A DNA stretch of 47,369 bases, taken from Gammaproteobacteria bacterium (GTDB taxonomy: Bacteria > Pseudomonadota > Gammaproteobacteria > Steroidobacterales > Steroidobacteraceae). Of the stretch, positions 1 to 7,903 are shown piece by piece. The position numbers and the translations under genes were made by a program. The notes below the pieces were generated by a model that saw only the letters and a program-made list of their open reading frames with translations, did no database searches and was not told the origin of the DNA. The stretch's first letter is position 1. Each line of letters opens with the position of its first letter. The DNA lies in assembly GCA_003132425.1 (NCBI GenBank), contig PKXS01000002.1, forward strand, positions 1-47,369, written 5' to 3'.

Positions 1-404
1 AGGACAGCAAGAGTTATTACGTGACGATAAAAGAACTCAATGGCATGGGGAACGAGGCTTACGCCAAGCGGCTGCGGGTAGCGGGCAATGTGGTGGCGGG
101 GTCGATCAAGCGGTCGGGAACGCGGGTCGATTTCATGCTGAAGGAAAATGACCTGACGCTGCCGGTTTCGTATACGGGGACGGAGGCGCCTCCGGACACT
201 TTTAAGGATGATTCGCAAGCTTTGGCCGATGGCAGTTTTGGACGCGATGGCGTTTTCCATGCCAAGGGACTACAGGCTAAGTGCGCTTCGAAGTACGCGC
301 CACAGCCGGGGCAGCCGGGAGTTACGCCCGCTCCTGCTAAGAGCATGTCGCAGAATCAGGGCTCGGTGAGCCCGAGTGCTGGGTCGAGCGGGATGGCGAA
401 CTAG
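1..404 (+). CDS. ccmE: Cytochrome c maturation heme chaperone CcmE, 5' partial, CxxxY type
   Basis: CcmE is the periplasmic, membrane-anchored heme chaperone that takes heme from CcmC and passes it to the CcmF/H ligase in system I. The frame is open from base 3 to the left edge, so the N-terminal anchor is missing and the GTG at 21 is probably internal. Visible family features are the OB-fold core (LRVAGNVVAGSI, LPVSYTG, PPDTFK) and the end GVFHAKGLQAKCASKY. The covalent heme-binding histidine of Escherichia coli CcmE (HxxxY) is replaced by cysteine, giving CxxxY, a variant known from archaea and some anaerobes. A low-complexity Pro/Ser/Gly tail follows. ccmA, ccmB, ccmC and ccmD lie downstream on the same strand, which supports the call. 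Confidence 0.9.
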   Translation, partial: DSKSYYVTIKELNGMGNEAYAKRLRVAGNVVAGSIKRSGTRVDFMLKENDLTLPVSYTGTEAPPDTFKDDSQALADGSFGRDGVFHAKGLQAKCASKYAPQPGQPGVTPAPAKSMSQNQGSVSPSAGSSGMAN

Positions 405-479
405 TAGGGTGTCGCGAAAATTCGCGGCATAACCACCGGGGCCATTACCACTCACTTGAAGCGCGTTGGTGGTGTGAAC

Positions 480-550
480 AAAATACATAGGTCCTTCGCT
501 TCGCTCAGGATGACAGTCGGAGTTTTATTGCGAACTTGCGGGACGGGACA
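480..550 (+). repeat. Dispersed intergenic repeat, copy 1
   Basis: A roughly 70-base stretch between ccmE and ccmA recurs at 3125-3217. The shared core includes the words AAAATACATAGG, TTCGCTTCGCTCAGGATGAC and TGCGAACTTGCG, then GACGGGACA. It carries no reading frame with protein-like features. The TTCGCTTCGCTCAGGATGAC word is one I associate with intergenic DNA of acidobacterial genomes; that is memory, not a search. Confidence 0.8.
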
Positions 551-643
551 CTAGCTTTTATTCACTGGACCTGATCTAAGGCGGTTGCATGAAGTGGTCA
601 GTGAATTCTCCAGGCAACTCCGATACATTTATTCCACATTCCC

Positions 644-1348
644 TTGACTGAAACCGCGACCGCCAACGTCATCACTATCACAAATCTCATCAAGCAGTTT
701 GGACGCTTTGCGGCTTTGCGCGGCGTCTCTGCGGAATTTTCTGGCGGAAAGCTTTACGCCATTCTGGGCGATAACGGCGCGGGCAAGACTACTTTGCTGC
801 GGACGCTTGCGGGGCTCAACCGGCCTTCGAGCGGGCGGATCTCGATTCTTGGCTCGGAGCTTGGCTCGGACACATTTCGCGACATTTGCGGGCAGGTGGG
901 GTACATGGCGCATCCTTCGCTGCTCTATGACGAGATGAGCGGGATGGAGAACCTTGCTTATTTTGCGCGGCTGTATGGCATCACGAGCGGTGCGCGGTGC
1001 GCGGAGGTGATTCAGGCGGTGGGGCTTGATCCGGAGCTGGCGCGGCCGGTGGGGCAATATTCGCAAGGGATGCGGCAGCGGATGTCGCTGGCTCGGGCAT
1101 TGCTGAATGATCCGAAGATTCTGCTGCTTGATGAGCCGTTTTCTAATGTGGATTTGAATTCGGCGGGAGAGATGGTGCGGCTGCTGGCGCGGACGCGGGA
1201 TGCGGGGAAGACAATCTTTGTTGTGACGCATCAGGCGGCGCTGCTGGAGGGCGCGGCGGATGAGTTTGTGTGGATGGAATTTGGCAAGATTATCGGGCGG
1301 ACGCGGGAACTGAAACGGCCGGCGGTTGCGGAGGAAAACGGCCTGTGA
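644..1348 (+). CDS. ccmA: Heme exporter ATP-binding protein CcmA
   Basis: This is the ATPase of the CcmABCD complex, which uses ATP to release holo-CcmE from CcmC after heme loading. At 234 residues it is a normal single-domain ABC ATPase. Visible motifs are Walker A GDNGAGKTT (about residue 43), the signature YSQGMRQRMSLAR (about 141) and Walker B ILLLDEPF (about 163). The ORF opens with TTG at 644; no better ATG precedes the conserved start. It overlaps the GTG start of ccmB by four bases, so the two are translationally coupled. It could be confused with other small ABC ATPases, but its neighbours fix the identity. Confidence 0.92.
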   Translation: MTETATANVITITNLIKQFGRFAALRGVSAEFSGGKLYAILGDNGAGKTTLLRTLAGLNRPSSGRISILGSELGSDTFRDICGQVGYMAHPSLLYDEMSGMENLAYFARLYGITSGARCAEVIQAVGLDPELARPVGQYSQGMRQRMSLARALLNDPKILLLDEPFSNVDLNSAGEMVRLLARTRDAGKTIFVVTHQAALLEGAADEFVWMEFGKIIGRTRELKRPAVAEENGL

Positions 1349-2019
1349 GCGCGCCTTCCGGCATCACTCGCGTCACCTTGCTAAAAGACCTGCGACTGGA
1401 GTGGCGGTCGAAGGACGCGATCAACTCGATGCTGTTTTTTTCTTTGCTGGTGGTGGTGGTGTTCAGCTTTTCGTTTGATCCGAGCGCGGAAGAATCGCGG
1501 CAGATTGCGGGCGGGCTGATCTGGGTGGCGTTTTTGTTTGCGGCTGTGGTGGCACTGAATCAGACTTGGGCGCGCGAGATTCGCAATCAGGTGCTGGATG
1601 CTTATAGGGTATCGCCGGCTCCGGCGAACTCACTTTTTGTGGCGAAGGTGCTGGGGAATTTTGTTTTTGTGAGCGTGCTGGAGGCGCTGATGACTCCGCT
1701 GTTTATTGCGTTTTATCGGCTGCGGTCGATTGGTCCGGCGTGGCAACTGTTGGTAGTTGCGATGCTGGGGACTTGGGCGCTGGTGGTGAATGGAACTTTT
1801 TTTGCGGCGATGTCGCTGCGGACGCGCAGCCGCGAGATCATGCTGCCGCTGCTGCTGTTTCCGATTTCGATTCCGGCGATTCTGGCGATGGTGCAGGCGA
1901 CGACTGCGATATTGAATGGCGAAGGGGCGAGGTTCTGGATGACATTGCTTATGACGTACGATCTGGTGTTTACTACGGTGTGCCTGCTTTTGTTTGAAAC
2001 TGTGTTGAACGCGGAGTGA
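1345..2019 (+). CDS. ccmB: Heme exporter membrane protein CcmB
   Basis: Integral membrane partner of CcmA in the CcmABCD complex, about 224 residues. I place the start at GTG 1345, four bases inside the ccmA stop (GTGA overlap). The frame is open further upstream but only within ccmA. The N-terminus (LLKDLRLEWRSKDAINSM) matches the CcmB pattern of a short cytosolic segment before six hydrophobic segments, with the typical WVAFLFAAVVALNQTW stretch near residue 60. It is followed by a 146-base gap with two hairpins before ccmC, the only real break within the ccmABCD genes. Confidence 0.9.
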   Translation: MSAPSGITRVTLLKDLRLEWRSKDAINSMLFFSLLVVVVFSFSFDPSAEESRQIAGGLIWVAFLFAAVVALNQTWAREIRNQVLDAYRVSPAPANSLFVAKVLGNFVFVSVLEALMTPLFIAFYRLRSIGPAWQLLVVAMLGTWALVVNGTFFAAMSLRTRSREIMLPLLLFPISIPAILAMVQATTAILNGEGARFWMTLLMTYDLVFTTVCLLLFETVLNAE

Positions 2020-2057
2020 CGAAAGAAGCTGGTCCGCGGTTTGAAGCATGGACCTCA

Positions 2058-2109
2058 GGGGCTAAAGCCCCTTGATTTATTGGTTGGACGGCACGGCTGA
2101 AGCCGTGCC
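2058..2109 (+). repeat. Two adjacent perfect hairpins between ccmB and ccmC
   Basis: Two palindromes lie 18 bases apart. The first, GGGGCTAAAGCCCC, is at 2058-2071. The second has nine-base arms GGCACGGCT (2090-2098) and AGCCGTGCC (2101-2109). Neither has a T-run, so they are not simple terminators. A near-relative (GCCCCTAAAGGGGC) appears at 21593-21606, so these look like members of a dispersed palindromic repeat family. In the mRNA they could slow decay or attenuate transcription between ccmB and ccmC. Confidence 0.75.
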
Positions 2110-2165
2110 CTACCCAAAGGAAGAAATCTATCCCAGAAAAGCATTCCCAGAAAGAAAGCGGTCCC

Positions 2166-2858
2166 TTGAAAAAAGCGTTTCCCATTTTTGGCGTGGTCAC
2201 TGCGGTTTTGCTGGTTTATGCGCTTTACATGGCTTTGATTGGGGCTCCTACCGAGCAGACCATGGGGAATGTGCAACGAATTTTTTATTACCACGTGCCT
2301 TCGGCCTTGATCGGGTTCACGCTTTTTTTCGTCAATTTCGGAGCCTCGATTTTCTATCTGATCAAACGTAAGCCGGCGGCGGATATCGTTGCGCTGGTCA
2401 CTGCCGAGGTGGGCGTCATCTTCTTGACGGTCAATTTGGTGACGGGGCCGATCTGGGCGCGGCCGGTTTGGGGCATCTGGTGGACTTGGGATATGCGGCT
2501 GACGTCGACGCTCGTCTTGTGGCTGATTTATGTCAGCTATCTTTTTTTGCGGCGCTTTTCATCGAGCGGAGAGACGCCTACTCTGGCTGCCGCTTTGGCC
2601 GTTCTGGGGGCGCTGTGCGTGCCGTTTGTTTATTTTTCGATCTGGTTCTTTCGCACGCAGCATCCGCAGCCGGTGATTGGTGGAGGGGGATCGATTGATC
2701 CGCGGATGCTACACGTGCTGCTGATTAACTGGCTGGCGTTTTCCTGCTTTGCGTTTCTGGTGTGCTGGTCACGGTATCGACTGGAAGTGCTGCAGCGCGA
2801 GGTTGACGAGGCACATGCGCTGGAATCGCTGATGGCGCCGCGCGGGAGTGTGCGATGA
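2166..2858 (+). CDS. ccmC: Heme-handling membrane protein CcmC
   Basis: CcmC binds heme at the periplasmic face and delivers it to CcmE. The 230-residue protein has about six hydrophobic segments and the tryptophan-rich WWD domain, seen as PVWGIWWTWDMR near residue 100. Histidines sit in the two expected external loops (FYYHVPSA near 40, MLHVLLINW near 180). The ORF opens with TTG at 2166 just after a purine-rich stretch (AGAAAGAAAGCGG). ccmD follows 39 bases after its stop. Confidence 0.93.
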   Translation: MKKAFPIFGVVTAVLLVYALYMALIGAPTEQTMGNVQRIFYYHVPSALIGFTLFFVNFGASIFYLIKRKPAADIVALVTAEVGVIFLTVNLVTGPIWARPVWGIWWTWDMRLTSTLVLWLIYVSYLFLRRFSSSGETPTLAAALAVLGALCVPFVYFSIWFFRTQHPQPVIGGGGSIDPRMLHVLLINWLAFSCFAFLVCWSRYRLEVLQREVDEAHALESLMAPRGSVR

Positions 2859-2897
2859 GGTTCGTTTGGATCGGGAGCATCGAATGAGGTACGCTCG

Positions 2898-3032
2898 ATG
2901 AAAGGCAATAACGCCTACCTTTTTGCCGCCTATGCGGTTACGTGGATCATCCACATCACTTATCTGGCGACGATCGTGTCGCGCTATTCGCGGCTGAAGC
3001 GGGAGATCGGGAACCTCAGGAAAGGCAGGTGA
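2898..3032 (+). CDS. ccmD: CcmD-like small membrane protein
   Basis: A 44-residue ORF too short for most gene callers. It starts at ATG 2898 and ends at TGA 3030-3032. It has one hydrophobic segment (YLFAAYAVTWIIHITYLATI) followed by a basic tail (SRYSRLKREIGNLRKGR), which is the CcmD layout of one membrane helix plus a charged cytosolic tail. CcmD stabilises the CcmABC-CcmE interaction. Its position directly after ccmC is the usual one. Sequence conservation in CcmD is low, so the call rests on size, topology and place. Confidence 0.8.
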   Translation: MKGNNAYLFAAYAVTWIIHITYLATIVSRYSRLKREIGNLRKGR

Positions 3033-3270
3033 CAGGTCGCAGGTGACAGGGCCTGGAGTCTGGTGGCATTTGCGGGAAATTCGCAGCCTCGCGACCGGGG
3101 GCGATTATCCTCTATAGTGTCGAGAAAATACATAGGTCCTTCGCTTCGCTCAGGATGACAATCGGAGTTTCGATGGATGACAATCAGAGTTCCGGTGCGA
3201 ACTTGCGCGACGGGACATTCTCCATGTGCAAGTTTTTCCTGCTACCTGTTTTCCTGTCATCTGTCACCTG
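3026..3270 (+). repeat. Inverted repeat flanking the ccmD to SBBP-gene spacer
   Basis: The word CAGGTGACAG occurs at 3026-3035 (overlapping the ccmD stop) and 3040-3049. Its exact reverse complement CTGTCACCTG is at 3261-3270. The same word recurs at 28755-28764 after the GGDEF gene, so it is a dispersed element. The enclosed 210 bases contain copy 2 of the 480-550 repeat. The rest of the 463-base gene-free stretch 3033-3495 shows only a possible promoter at 3341. Confidence 0.6.
3125..3217 (+). repeat. Dispersed intergenic repeat, copy 2, with an internal duplication
   Basis: This is the second copy of the element at 480-550. It shares the first 35 or so bases almost exactly and ends with the same TGCGAACTTGCG and GACGGGACA words. 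It is longer than copy 1 because the unit GGATGACAATC plus GAGTT is duplicated in tandem inside it (about 3153-3192). No ORF is supported. Confidence 0.8.
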
Positions 3271-3340
3271 ATTCTTGCCCTTACAACCATTTCGCTGGCT
3301 TTCGGCTTCTCACTATCCGGCCCACACACTCTATCCCGGC

Positions 3341-3368
3341 TTGACAGCGTATCTGTTGGATGTAAAAG
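3341..3368 (+). promoter_or_regulatory. Possible sigma-70-type promoter upstream of the SBBP-repeat gene
   Basis: A perfect TTGACA at 3341-3346 is followed after 16 bases by TAAAAG at 3363-3368, a 4 of 6 match to TATAAT. It would give a leader of about 125 bases before the GTG at 3496. There is no other clear promoter in the gap, but the -10 is weak. Confidence 0.4.
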
Positions 3369-3495
3369 TATTTGTTTGGTTCAATCCTAATTTTGGTGAC
3401 AGGTACGCATCCGCTCCCTTGGGCGTCGAGCCGCAGCGGTGTTGGTGTGCCAGTCGTTTCTTCAACCCATGAAATTGGGAACTTGGAGGAGCTTA

Positions 3496-6400
3496 GTGAA
3501 TAGGAATTACCCTGTGTCGGTAGGAGGTTCGGTGAGAAGTTCGGTGACAGAGAAGAAGCGCAGAACAGGCAACGGGCTGGCAGTCATATTCCTGGCGACG
3601 GCTCTATTGGCTATCGCGGGCATCGCATTTCATTTTGGAAGCTCACTCTCTGCCGCCAAGGCTAGCGGGTCGCATGCCGTCGGCTCGCAGGTTGCTGACC
3701 GGGAGGCGCTGGCGGCGAAGTCGCTGTCAGTGCCGCTGGTGTTTGAACCGAATCAGGGCCAGACTGCTGCTCCGGTTAAGTTCGTCGCGCATGGCGCCGG
3801 CTACGGGTTATTTCTGACGTCGGACGAAGCGGTGCTGGCATTGCAGGGTGCGGCAATCAAGAATCAGCACTCAGCATTCAGTTCTCAGTCGTCGGCTCCC
3901 AGTTCTCAGCGTGCTCCCGGTTCGGTGATTCGGATGCGGCTGGAGGGGGCAAATTCGTCGGCTCGCGTTTCCGGCAGCGCGCCGTTGCCGGGCAGAACCA
4001 GCTACATCATCGGCAATAATCCTGCGAAGTGGCATCGCGACGTGCCGCAATTTGGGGGGGTGGAGTATGCGAGCGTGTATCGCGGCGTGGACCTGGTTTA
4101 TTACGGCAATCAAGGGCAGCTTGAGTATGACTTTCGGGTGGCGCCGGGCGCCGATCCGAATCAGATTGCGTTGAATTTTCAGGGAGCCTCGGCGCGCATC
4201 ATAAAAGATGATTCGGAAGGTGGCTCGGGCGATCTGGTGCTGACGACCGCCTCGGGAGAAGTTCGCTTCCATGCTCCTCGCGTTTATCAGCCGGCTACGA
4301 CGGCATCGGGAGAATCGGCGGGCAGCGGCGAGACGGAGGTTCAAGGGAGTTTTCGCCAACTGGCCAACAATAAAATTGGCTTCGCTATTGGCGACTACGA
4401 TCACAGCCGCGAACTGGTGATCGACCCTACGCTGAGCTATTCGACGTTTCTTGGCGGCACGGCCGGTATTGAAGGGCCGAGCGGGCTGGCCATCCCGGGG
4501 CAGTTAATCCCGTGGAATGTAATCTCCGTCGCAGTCGATCCCGCTTTGAATATTTATCTGGCGGGGTCGACTACGTCGACGAATTTTCCGATTACGACGG
4601 GAACGGACGTTACGGCGGGCGCGCAGAATATTTTTATTTCCAAGATTTATCCGCTGAGCACAGGAAGCGCGCAGCTTATTTATTCGATCATTCTGGGCGG
4701 CACGGACACGACTGAAGTTGATACGCTGGCGGGAATCGTCGTCGATCAGCATGAGAATATCTATGTTGCGGGTTCGACGTACTCGGCGACTTTGAACTCG
4801 GCGACTTTTCCGACGAATGGAACGAATGCTCCGTTTCAGGCTGCGCCGGTGGTAGCCGGGACGCACGGATTCCTCAGCGCGTTTACCGTTTCGAGCTCGG
4901 GCTCGACACCATACACTCTGGCCTACTCCACTTATCTCTCGGGCAACGGGACCGATATCGTCACAGGGTTGGCGGTCGACCTCAACCAGAACGCTTATGT
5001 GACGGGCAATACTACCTCCAGCAATCCGGCCACTTCGGTAAACGGCTTCCCCGCCAACCCCAACGGTTATCAGCTGGTGTCGAACTCTCCCGGGAATCCA
5101 CAGTTTTTTGCCAGCAAAATCAGCACCACTGCCGGTAGCACCGGCGCGCTGAGCATGCTCTACTCCACCTATTTTGGCGGCGCATTTCCGTCGGCGGCGA
5201 CGAACGTGGCGATCATTGCCAACGGTGGCGGAGCCGCGGTGGATCTTGGCAACAACATGTACATCACAGGGACTACCAACATGGTGTACGCGGTTCCGAC
5301 CGAGTCGGGCTTGGCGCCGTTTCCGCTTCTGAACGCGCAGCAGACTTGTCTGAACCAGCCCGGAGGGACGAGTTGCACTCCGCAAAACGCGACGTCGGTT
5401 ACGGACGGATTCGTCGCCAAGATCGACCCGAGCCTCGATGGCTCGCAATCTCTCGTTTACTCGACTTATATAGGCGGCAGCGGCACCGATACCGGCCTCG
5501 GAATCGCCGTGGACACTGCCGGGAACGCGTGGGTTGCGGGTTCGACGAATTCGAGCGATTGGAATTCCACCCTCACCCAGGTCTTTCAGCCCGCCTATGC
5601 CGGCAGCGCGTCTACTAGTAATGGATATGTGGCCGAGTTAGTCAACTCGAATGGATTGAGTTTCCCGCTCAACTACTTTACTTACCTGGGCGGCACCGGG
5701 CCGGACAGCGCTTTAGCGATTCAGGTGGATTCGGTGGATGGGGTTCACGTGGCGGGCTACACGGAGTCTCCCAACTTCCCGTCTCTCAATCCGCTGCCCG
5801 TGCCGGGCGGCAACTGCGCTGGCGCGAGTCCCAGCGTGCCCTATGCATTCGTGACCCTGATCGAAACCAGCTTGCCGGGGCAGGCCGCTGGCGATTACTC
5901 GACGTGTCTCGGTGGCAGCGGGTTAACGCAGGGCACGGGAATCGCGATCGACAACTTGGCCGCGAGCTATGTGGCGGGCACAACGCAGGCGGCAAATTAT
6001 CCGCTGATGAATCCATATCAGCAACAGCTGAACGGCTCGCAGAATGCTTTCGTGAGCAGGCTCGGCGGCCAGAGTACGCTGCAGATGACGGCGACCGCGT
6101 CTCCCAGCCCGGTCAACGCCGGGCAACAGGCGACATTTACGTTCAACATCACTAACACTTCGGGCGACAATGCAACCAATGTAACCTTCATCGCCACCAT
6201 TCCCAGCACTGGGCTGCTAACGACTTCGCAGGCGCTGGTCGCCGGTGGGTTGGGAACTTGTAACCCAGTCCAGGGAACGACCATCCTTTGCGTCATTCCG
6301 ACGCTGGCGGCGGGAGCTTCGGCACAGGTCGAAGTGGAAGTGACAGCGAACGCCACCACTTTTCCTCCGGTTATCCAGATGACGGTGTATGGAGTCGCCA

Positions 6401-7011
6401 GCGCGAATGGCAATTCGTTGCCAGTGTCGCAATCTGCGACTGTCCAAGTCGTGGACTTCACGGTCAGCTGCTCGACGACAACTCCTGAAATTAGCGCGGG
6501 GGATACGGCGGCGATCCAGGTGGTGTTTCAACCCGCTCCGACGAATGATGGGTTCCCTTACATCGCCACCATCACGCCGAGCGACACCATCTCGCCTTCG
6601 ATGGTGACGTCGCCGACACCAACGTTTAACCCCATCAACGTGCCGATGACAGGGCAGACTTCGGGAAGCACGACGTTGAGTATTGGCACGGTGGCGCGTC
6701 CGGTGAATAGCGGCAGCTTGTTGCGGCGCGGTTCGTTTTACGCATCGTTCTACGCAACATGGTTGCCGATTGGAGGGGTGAGCCTGATTGGGCTGGGTAT
6801 CGGGGCGGGACGCAAGCGGCGACGCTGGTTGATGGGAGCTGTGCTTGGCCTAGTTGCGGGCGTAATCCTGCTGCTGCCGAGTTGCGGATCGAACAGCAAC
6901 GTTGCCACCAGCACCGGCGGGACGCTGGCGGGCACCTACATTATTACGATTGAGGGCTCGGCAGGGACGGGGTCATCGCATAGCTGCCCGGTAACTTTGA
7001 CTGTGAACTGA
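3496..7011 (+). CDS. Large SBBP beta-propeller repeat surface protein with DUF11-like region
   Basis: A protein of about 1171 residues. I chose GTG 3496 because GGAGGA lies five bases upstream; ATG 3469 in the same frame is the alternative. Order of parts: membrane or signal segment at about 29-48; an N-terminal domain with EPNQGQTAAPVKFVAHG typical of acidobacterial SBBP proteins (DUF7948 type); many SBBP repeats recognisable by the pattern D..N.Y..GST.S..FP (about 330-885); an immunoglobulin-like DUF11-type region (ASPSPVNAGQQATFTFNITN); two hydrophobic segments near the C-terminus separated by GRKRRRW; and a lipobox-like LLLPSC. Family function is unknown, probably extracellular adhesion or structure. 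A short Ser/Gln-rich insert at about residue 123-138 derives from a low-complexity DNA repeat. A strong terminator follows. Confidence 0.8.
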   Translation: MNRNYPVSVGGSVRSSVTEKKRRTGNGLAVIFLATALLAIAGIAFHFGSSLSAAKASGSHAVGSQVADREALAAKSLSVPLVFEPNQGQTAAPVKFVAHGAGYGLFLTSDEAVLALQGAAIKNQHSAFSSQSSAPSSQRAPGSVIRMRLEGANSSARVSGSAPLPGRTSYIIGNNPAKWHRDVPQFGGVEYASVYRGVDLVYYGNQGQLEYDFRVAPGADPNQIALNFQGASARIIKDDSEGGSGDLVLTTASGEVRFHAPRVYQPATTASGESAGSGETEVQGSFRQLANNKIGFAIGDYDHSRELVIDPTLSYSTFLGGTAGIEGPSGLAIPGQLIPWNVISVAVDPALNIYLAGSTTSTNFPITTGTDVTAGAQNIFISKIYPLSTGSAQLIYSIILGGTDTTEVDTLAGIVVDQHENIYVAGSTYSATLNSATFPTNGTNAPFQAAPVVAGTHGFLSAFTVSSSGSTPYTLAYSTYLSGNGTDIVTGLAVDLNQNAYVTGNTTSSNPATSVNGFPANPNGYQLVSNSPGNPQFFASKISTTAGSTGALSMLYSTYFGGAFPSAATNVAIIANGGGAAVDLGNNMYITGTTNMVYAVPTESGLAPFPLLNAQQTCLNQPGGTSCTPQNATSVTDGFVAKIDPSLDGSQSLVYSTYIGGSGTDTGLGIAVDTAGNAWVAGSTNSSDWNSTLTQVFQPAYAGSASTSNGYVAELVNSNGLSFPLNYFTYLGGTGPDSALAIQVDSVDGVHVAGYTESPNFPSLNPLPVPGGNCAGASPSVPYAFVTLIETSLPGQAAGDYSTCLGGSGLTQGTGIAIDNLAASYVAGTTQAANYPLMNPYQQQLNGSQNAFVSRLGGQSTLQMTATASPSPVNAGQQATFTFNITNTSGDNATNVTFIATIPSTGLLTTSQALVAGGLGTCNPVQGTTILCVIPTLAAGASAQVEVEVTANATTFPPVIQMTVYGVASANGNSLPVSQSATVQVVDFTVSCSTTTPEISAGDTAAIQVVFQPAPTNDGFPYIATITPSDTISPSMVTSPTPTFNPINVPMTGQTSGSTTLSIGTVARPVNSGSLLRRGSFYASFYATWLPIGGVSLIGLGIGAGRKRRRWLMGAVLGLVAGVILLLPSCGSNSNVATSTGGTLAGTYIITIEGSAGTGSSHSCPVTLTVN

Positions 7012-7030
7012 TAGAAGTAGTTTGGTTATG

Positions 7031-7057
7031 AGCCTCCGCTGCGGCGGAGGCTTTTTT
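7031..7057 (+). terminator. Rho-independent terminator after the SBBP-repeat gene
   Basis: Perfect eight-base stem GCCTCCGC (7032-7039) and GCGGAGGC (7044-7051), a four-base loop and six Ts at 7052-7057. It lies 20 bases after the stop codon and ends plus-strand transcription before the convergent vapC. Confidence 0.92.
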
Positions 7058-7084
7058 CTTTGGCGGATGCGGAATCGAGGTCGA

Positions 7085-7480
7085 TTACACAAGCTCGAAG
7101 CCGGGAAGTCGGAGTGCCTTTCGGTCAAACGTCAGGGTGCGAGTACATCCTGCGCGCGTTCCGAGTTCTGCGATTAGAGCGTCCGGGAATGATCCGCGCC
7201 CCTGTTTCAGCGCAACCATGGCAGTAAAAACCTCCTGCTCGTTTTCGATCGCCAGAACCTCGACCTGCAACAGGCGCTCGACAGTGGTTGCGATCTCCTG
7301 AGCTGTCAGACCATAAGCGCGATCGAGTACCCATACGGTCTCGACCATTGCCACAACGCTGACAAAGCCAGGATTCTTCGGTGTCAAACGGCGTTCAAGA
7401 ATCTGCGTGGCCTTGACTGACTGTACAGGGTCGTCCTGGGTGAGATAGCGTACGAGGACGTTGGTATCGAGCCCGATCAT
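7085..7480 (-). CDS. vapC: VapC-type PIN-domain toxin ribonuclease
   Basis: A 131-residue PIN domain. Acidic residues that bind the catalytic metal are in place: D5 (MIGLDTNVLVRY), E47 (MVETVW), D100 (FPDALIAELG) and D119 (TFDRKAL). VapC toxins cleave tRNA or rRNA and are held inactive by the cognate VapB. Its ATG overlaps the stop of the upstream antitoxin by four bases (7477-7480), the usual coupled order with the antitoxin first. The specific RNA target cannot be read from sequence. Confidence 0.9.
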   Translation of the reverse strand: MIGLDTNVLVRYLTQDDPVQSVKATQILERRLTPKNPGFVSVVAMVETVWVLDRAYGLTAQEIATTVERLLQVEVLAIENEQEVFTAMVALKQGRGSFPDALIAELGTRAGCTRTLTFDRKALRLPGFELV

Positions 7481-7734
7481 CGGTGTCGGCGCCGCGGATT
7501 TCGACTCAAAGCGCCGTCGGCAATCGCTGCGGTCATCTGCTCGGTAGTCACAGGCCGGGCATTCCGGGATTTGACCATACCGCGAATCGCTGAAGCGGAG
7601 AGCTTCGGCAACAAAACTACGCTGCCATCGGGATGCACGAAGAACTTAACGCGATCGCCCGGCTGCAGCCCAAGATGTTCACGGATAGGCTTCGGGATGG
7701 TCGCCTGGCCCTTGACGGTGATCGCGGATTCCAT
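7477..7734 (-). CDS. vapB: VapB-type AbrB/MazE-fold antitoxin
   Basis: An 85-residue protein whose N-terminal half (SAITVKGQATIPKPIREHLG) is the swapped-hairpin AbrB DNA-binding fold. The C-terminal part is the flexible basic segment that would cover the PIN toxin. I start it at the ATG at 7734 because GGAGGGG lies just upstream; the ATG four codons earlier overlaps that ribosome-binding site. The pair is expected to repress its own promoter, though I saw no clear operator between 7735 and 7900. Confidence 0.88.
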   Translation of the reverse strand: MESAITVKGQATIPKPIREHLGLQPGDRVKFFVHPDGSVVLLPKLSASAIRGMVKSRNARPVTTEQMTAAIADGALSRNPRRRHR

Positions 7735-7903
7735 TTTCCCCTCCATTACATATCAGGAACAGTAATACCACGACCGAGTCTGCACGTCAAGGGAAGCAAT
7801 TCACCCACAGTTCTGCACCCCAAGACAGCGCGTCCTCTTGCCTTTTTACACTATTGCTAAGGCGCGGATTTCTAAGTCCGTGGAAACAGGCGTAATGCAG
7901 TTC

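Noticed and set aside
3275-3472. 65-codon ORF before the SBBP gene
   Set aside because: No ribosome-binding site, covers a likely promoter and shows no protein-like pattern.
4504-5448. 314-codon minus-strand ORF inside the SBBP gene
   Set aside because: Arg-rich antisense frame of a repeat-bearing gene; no recognisable domain.
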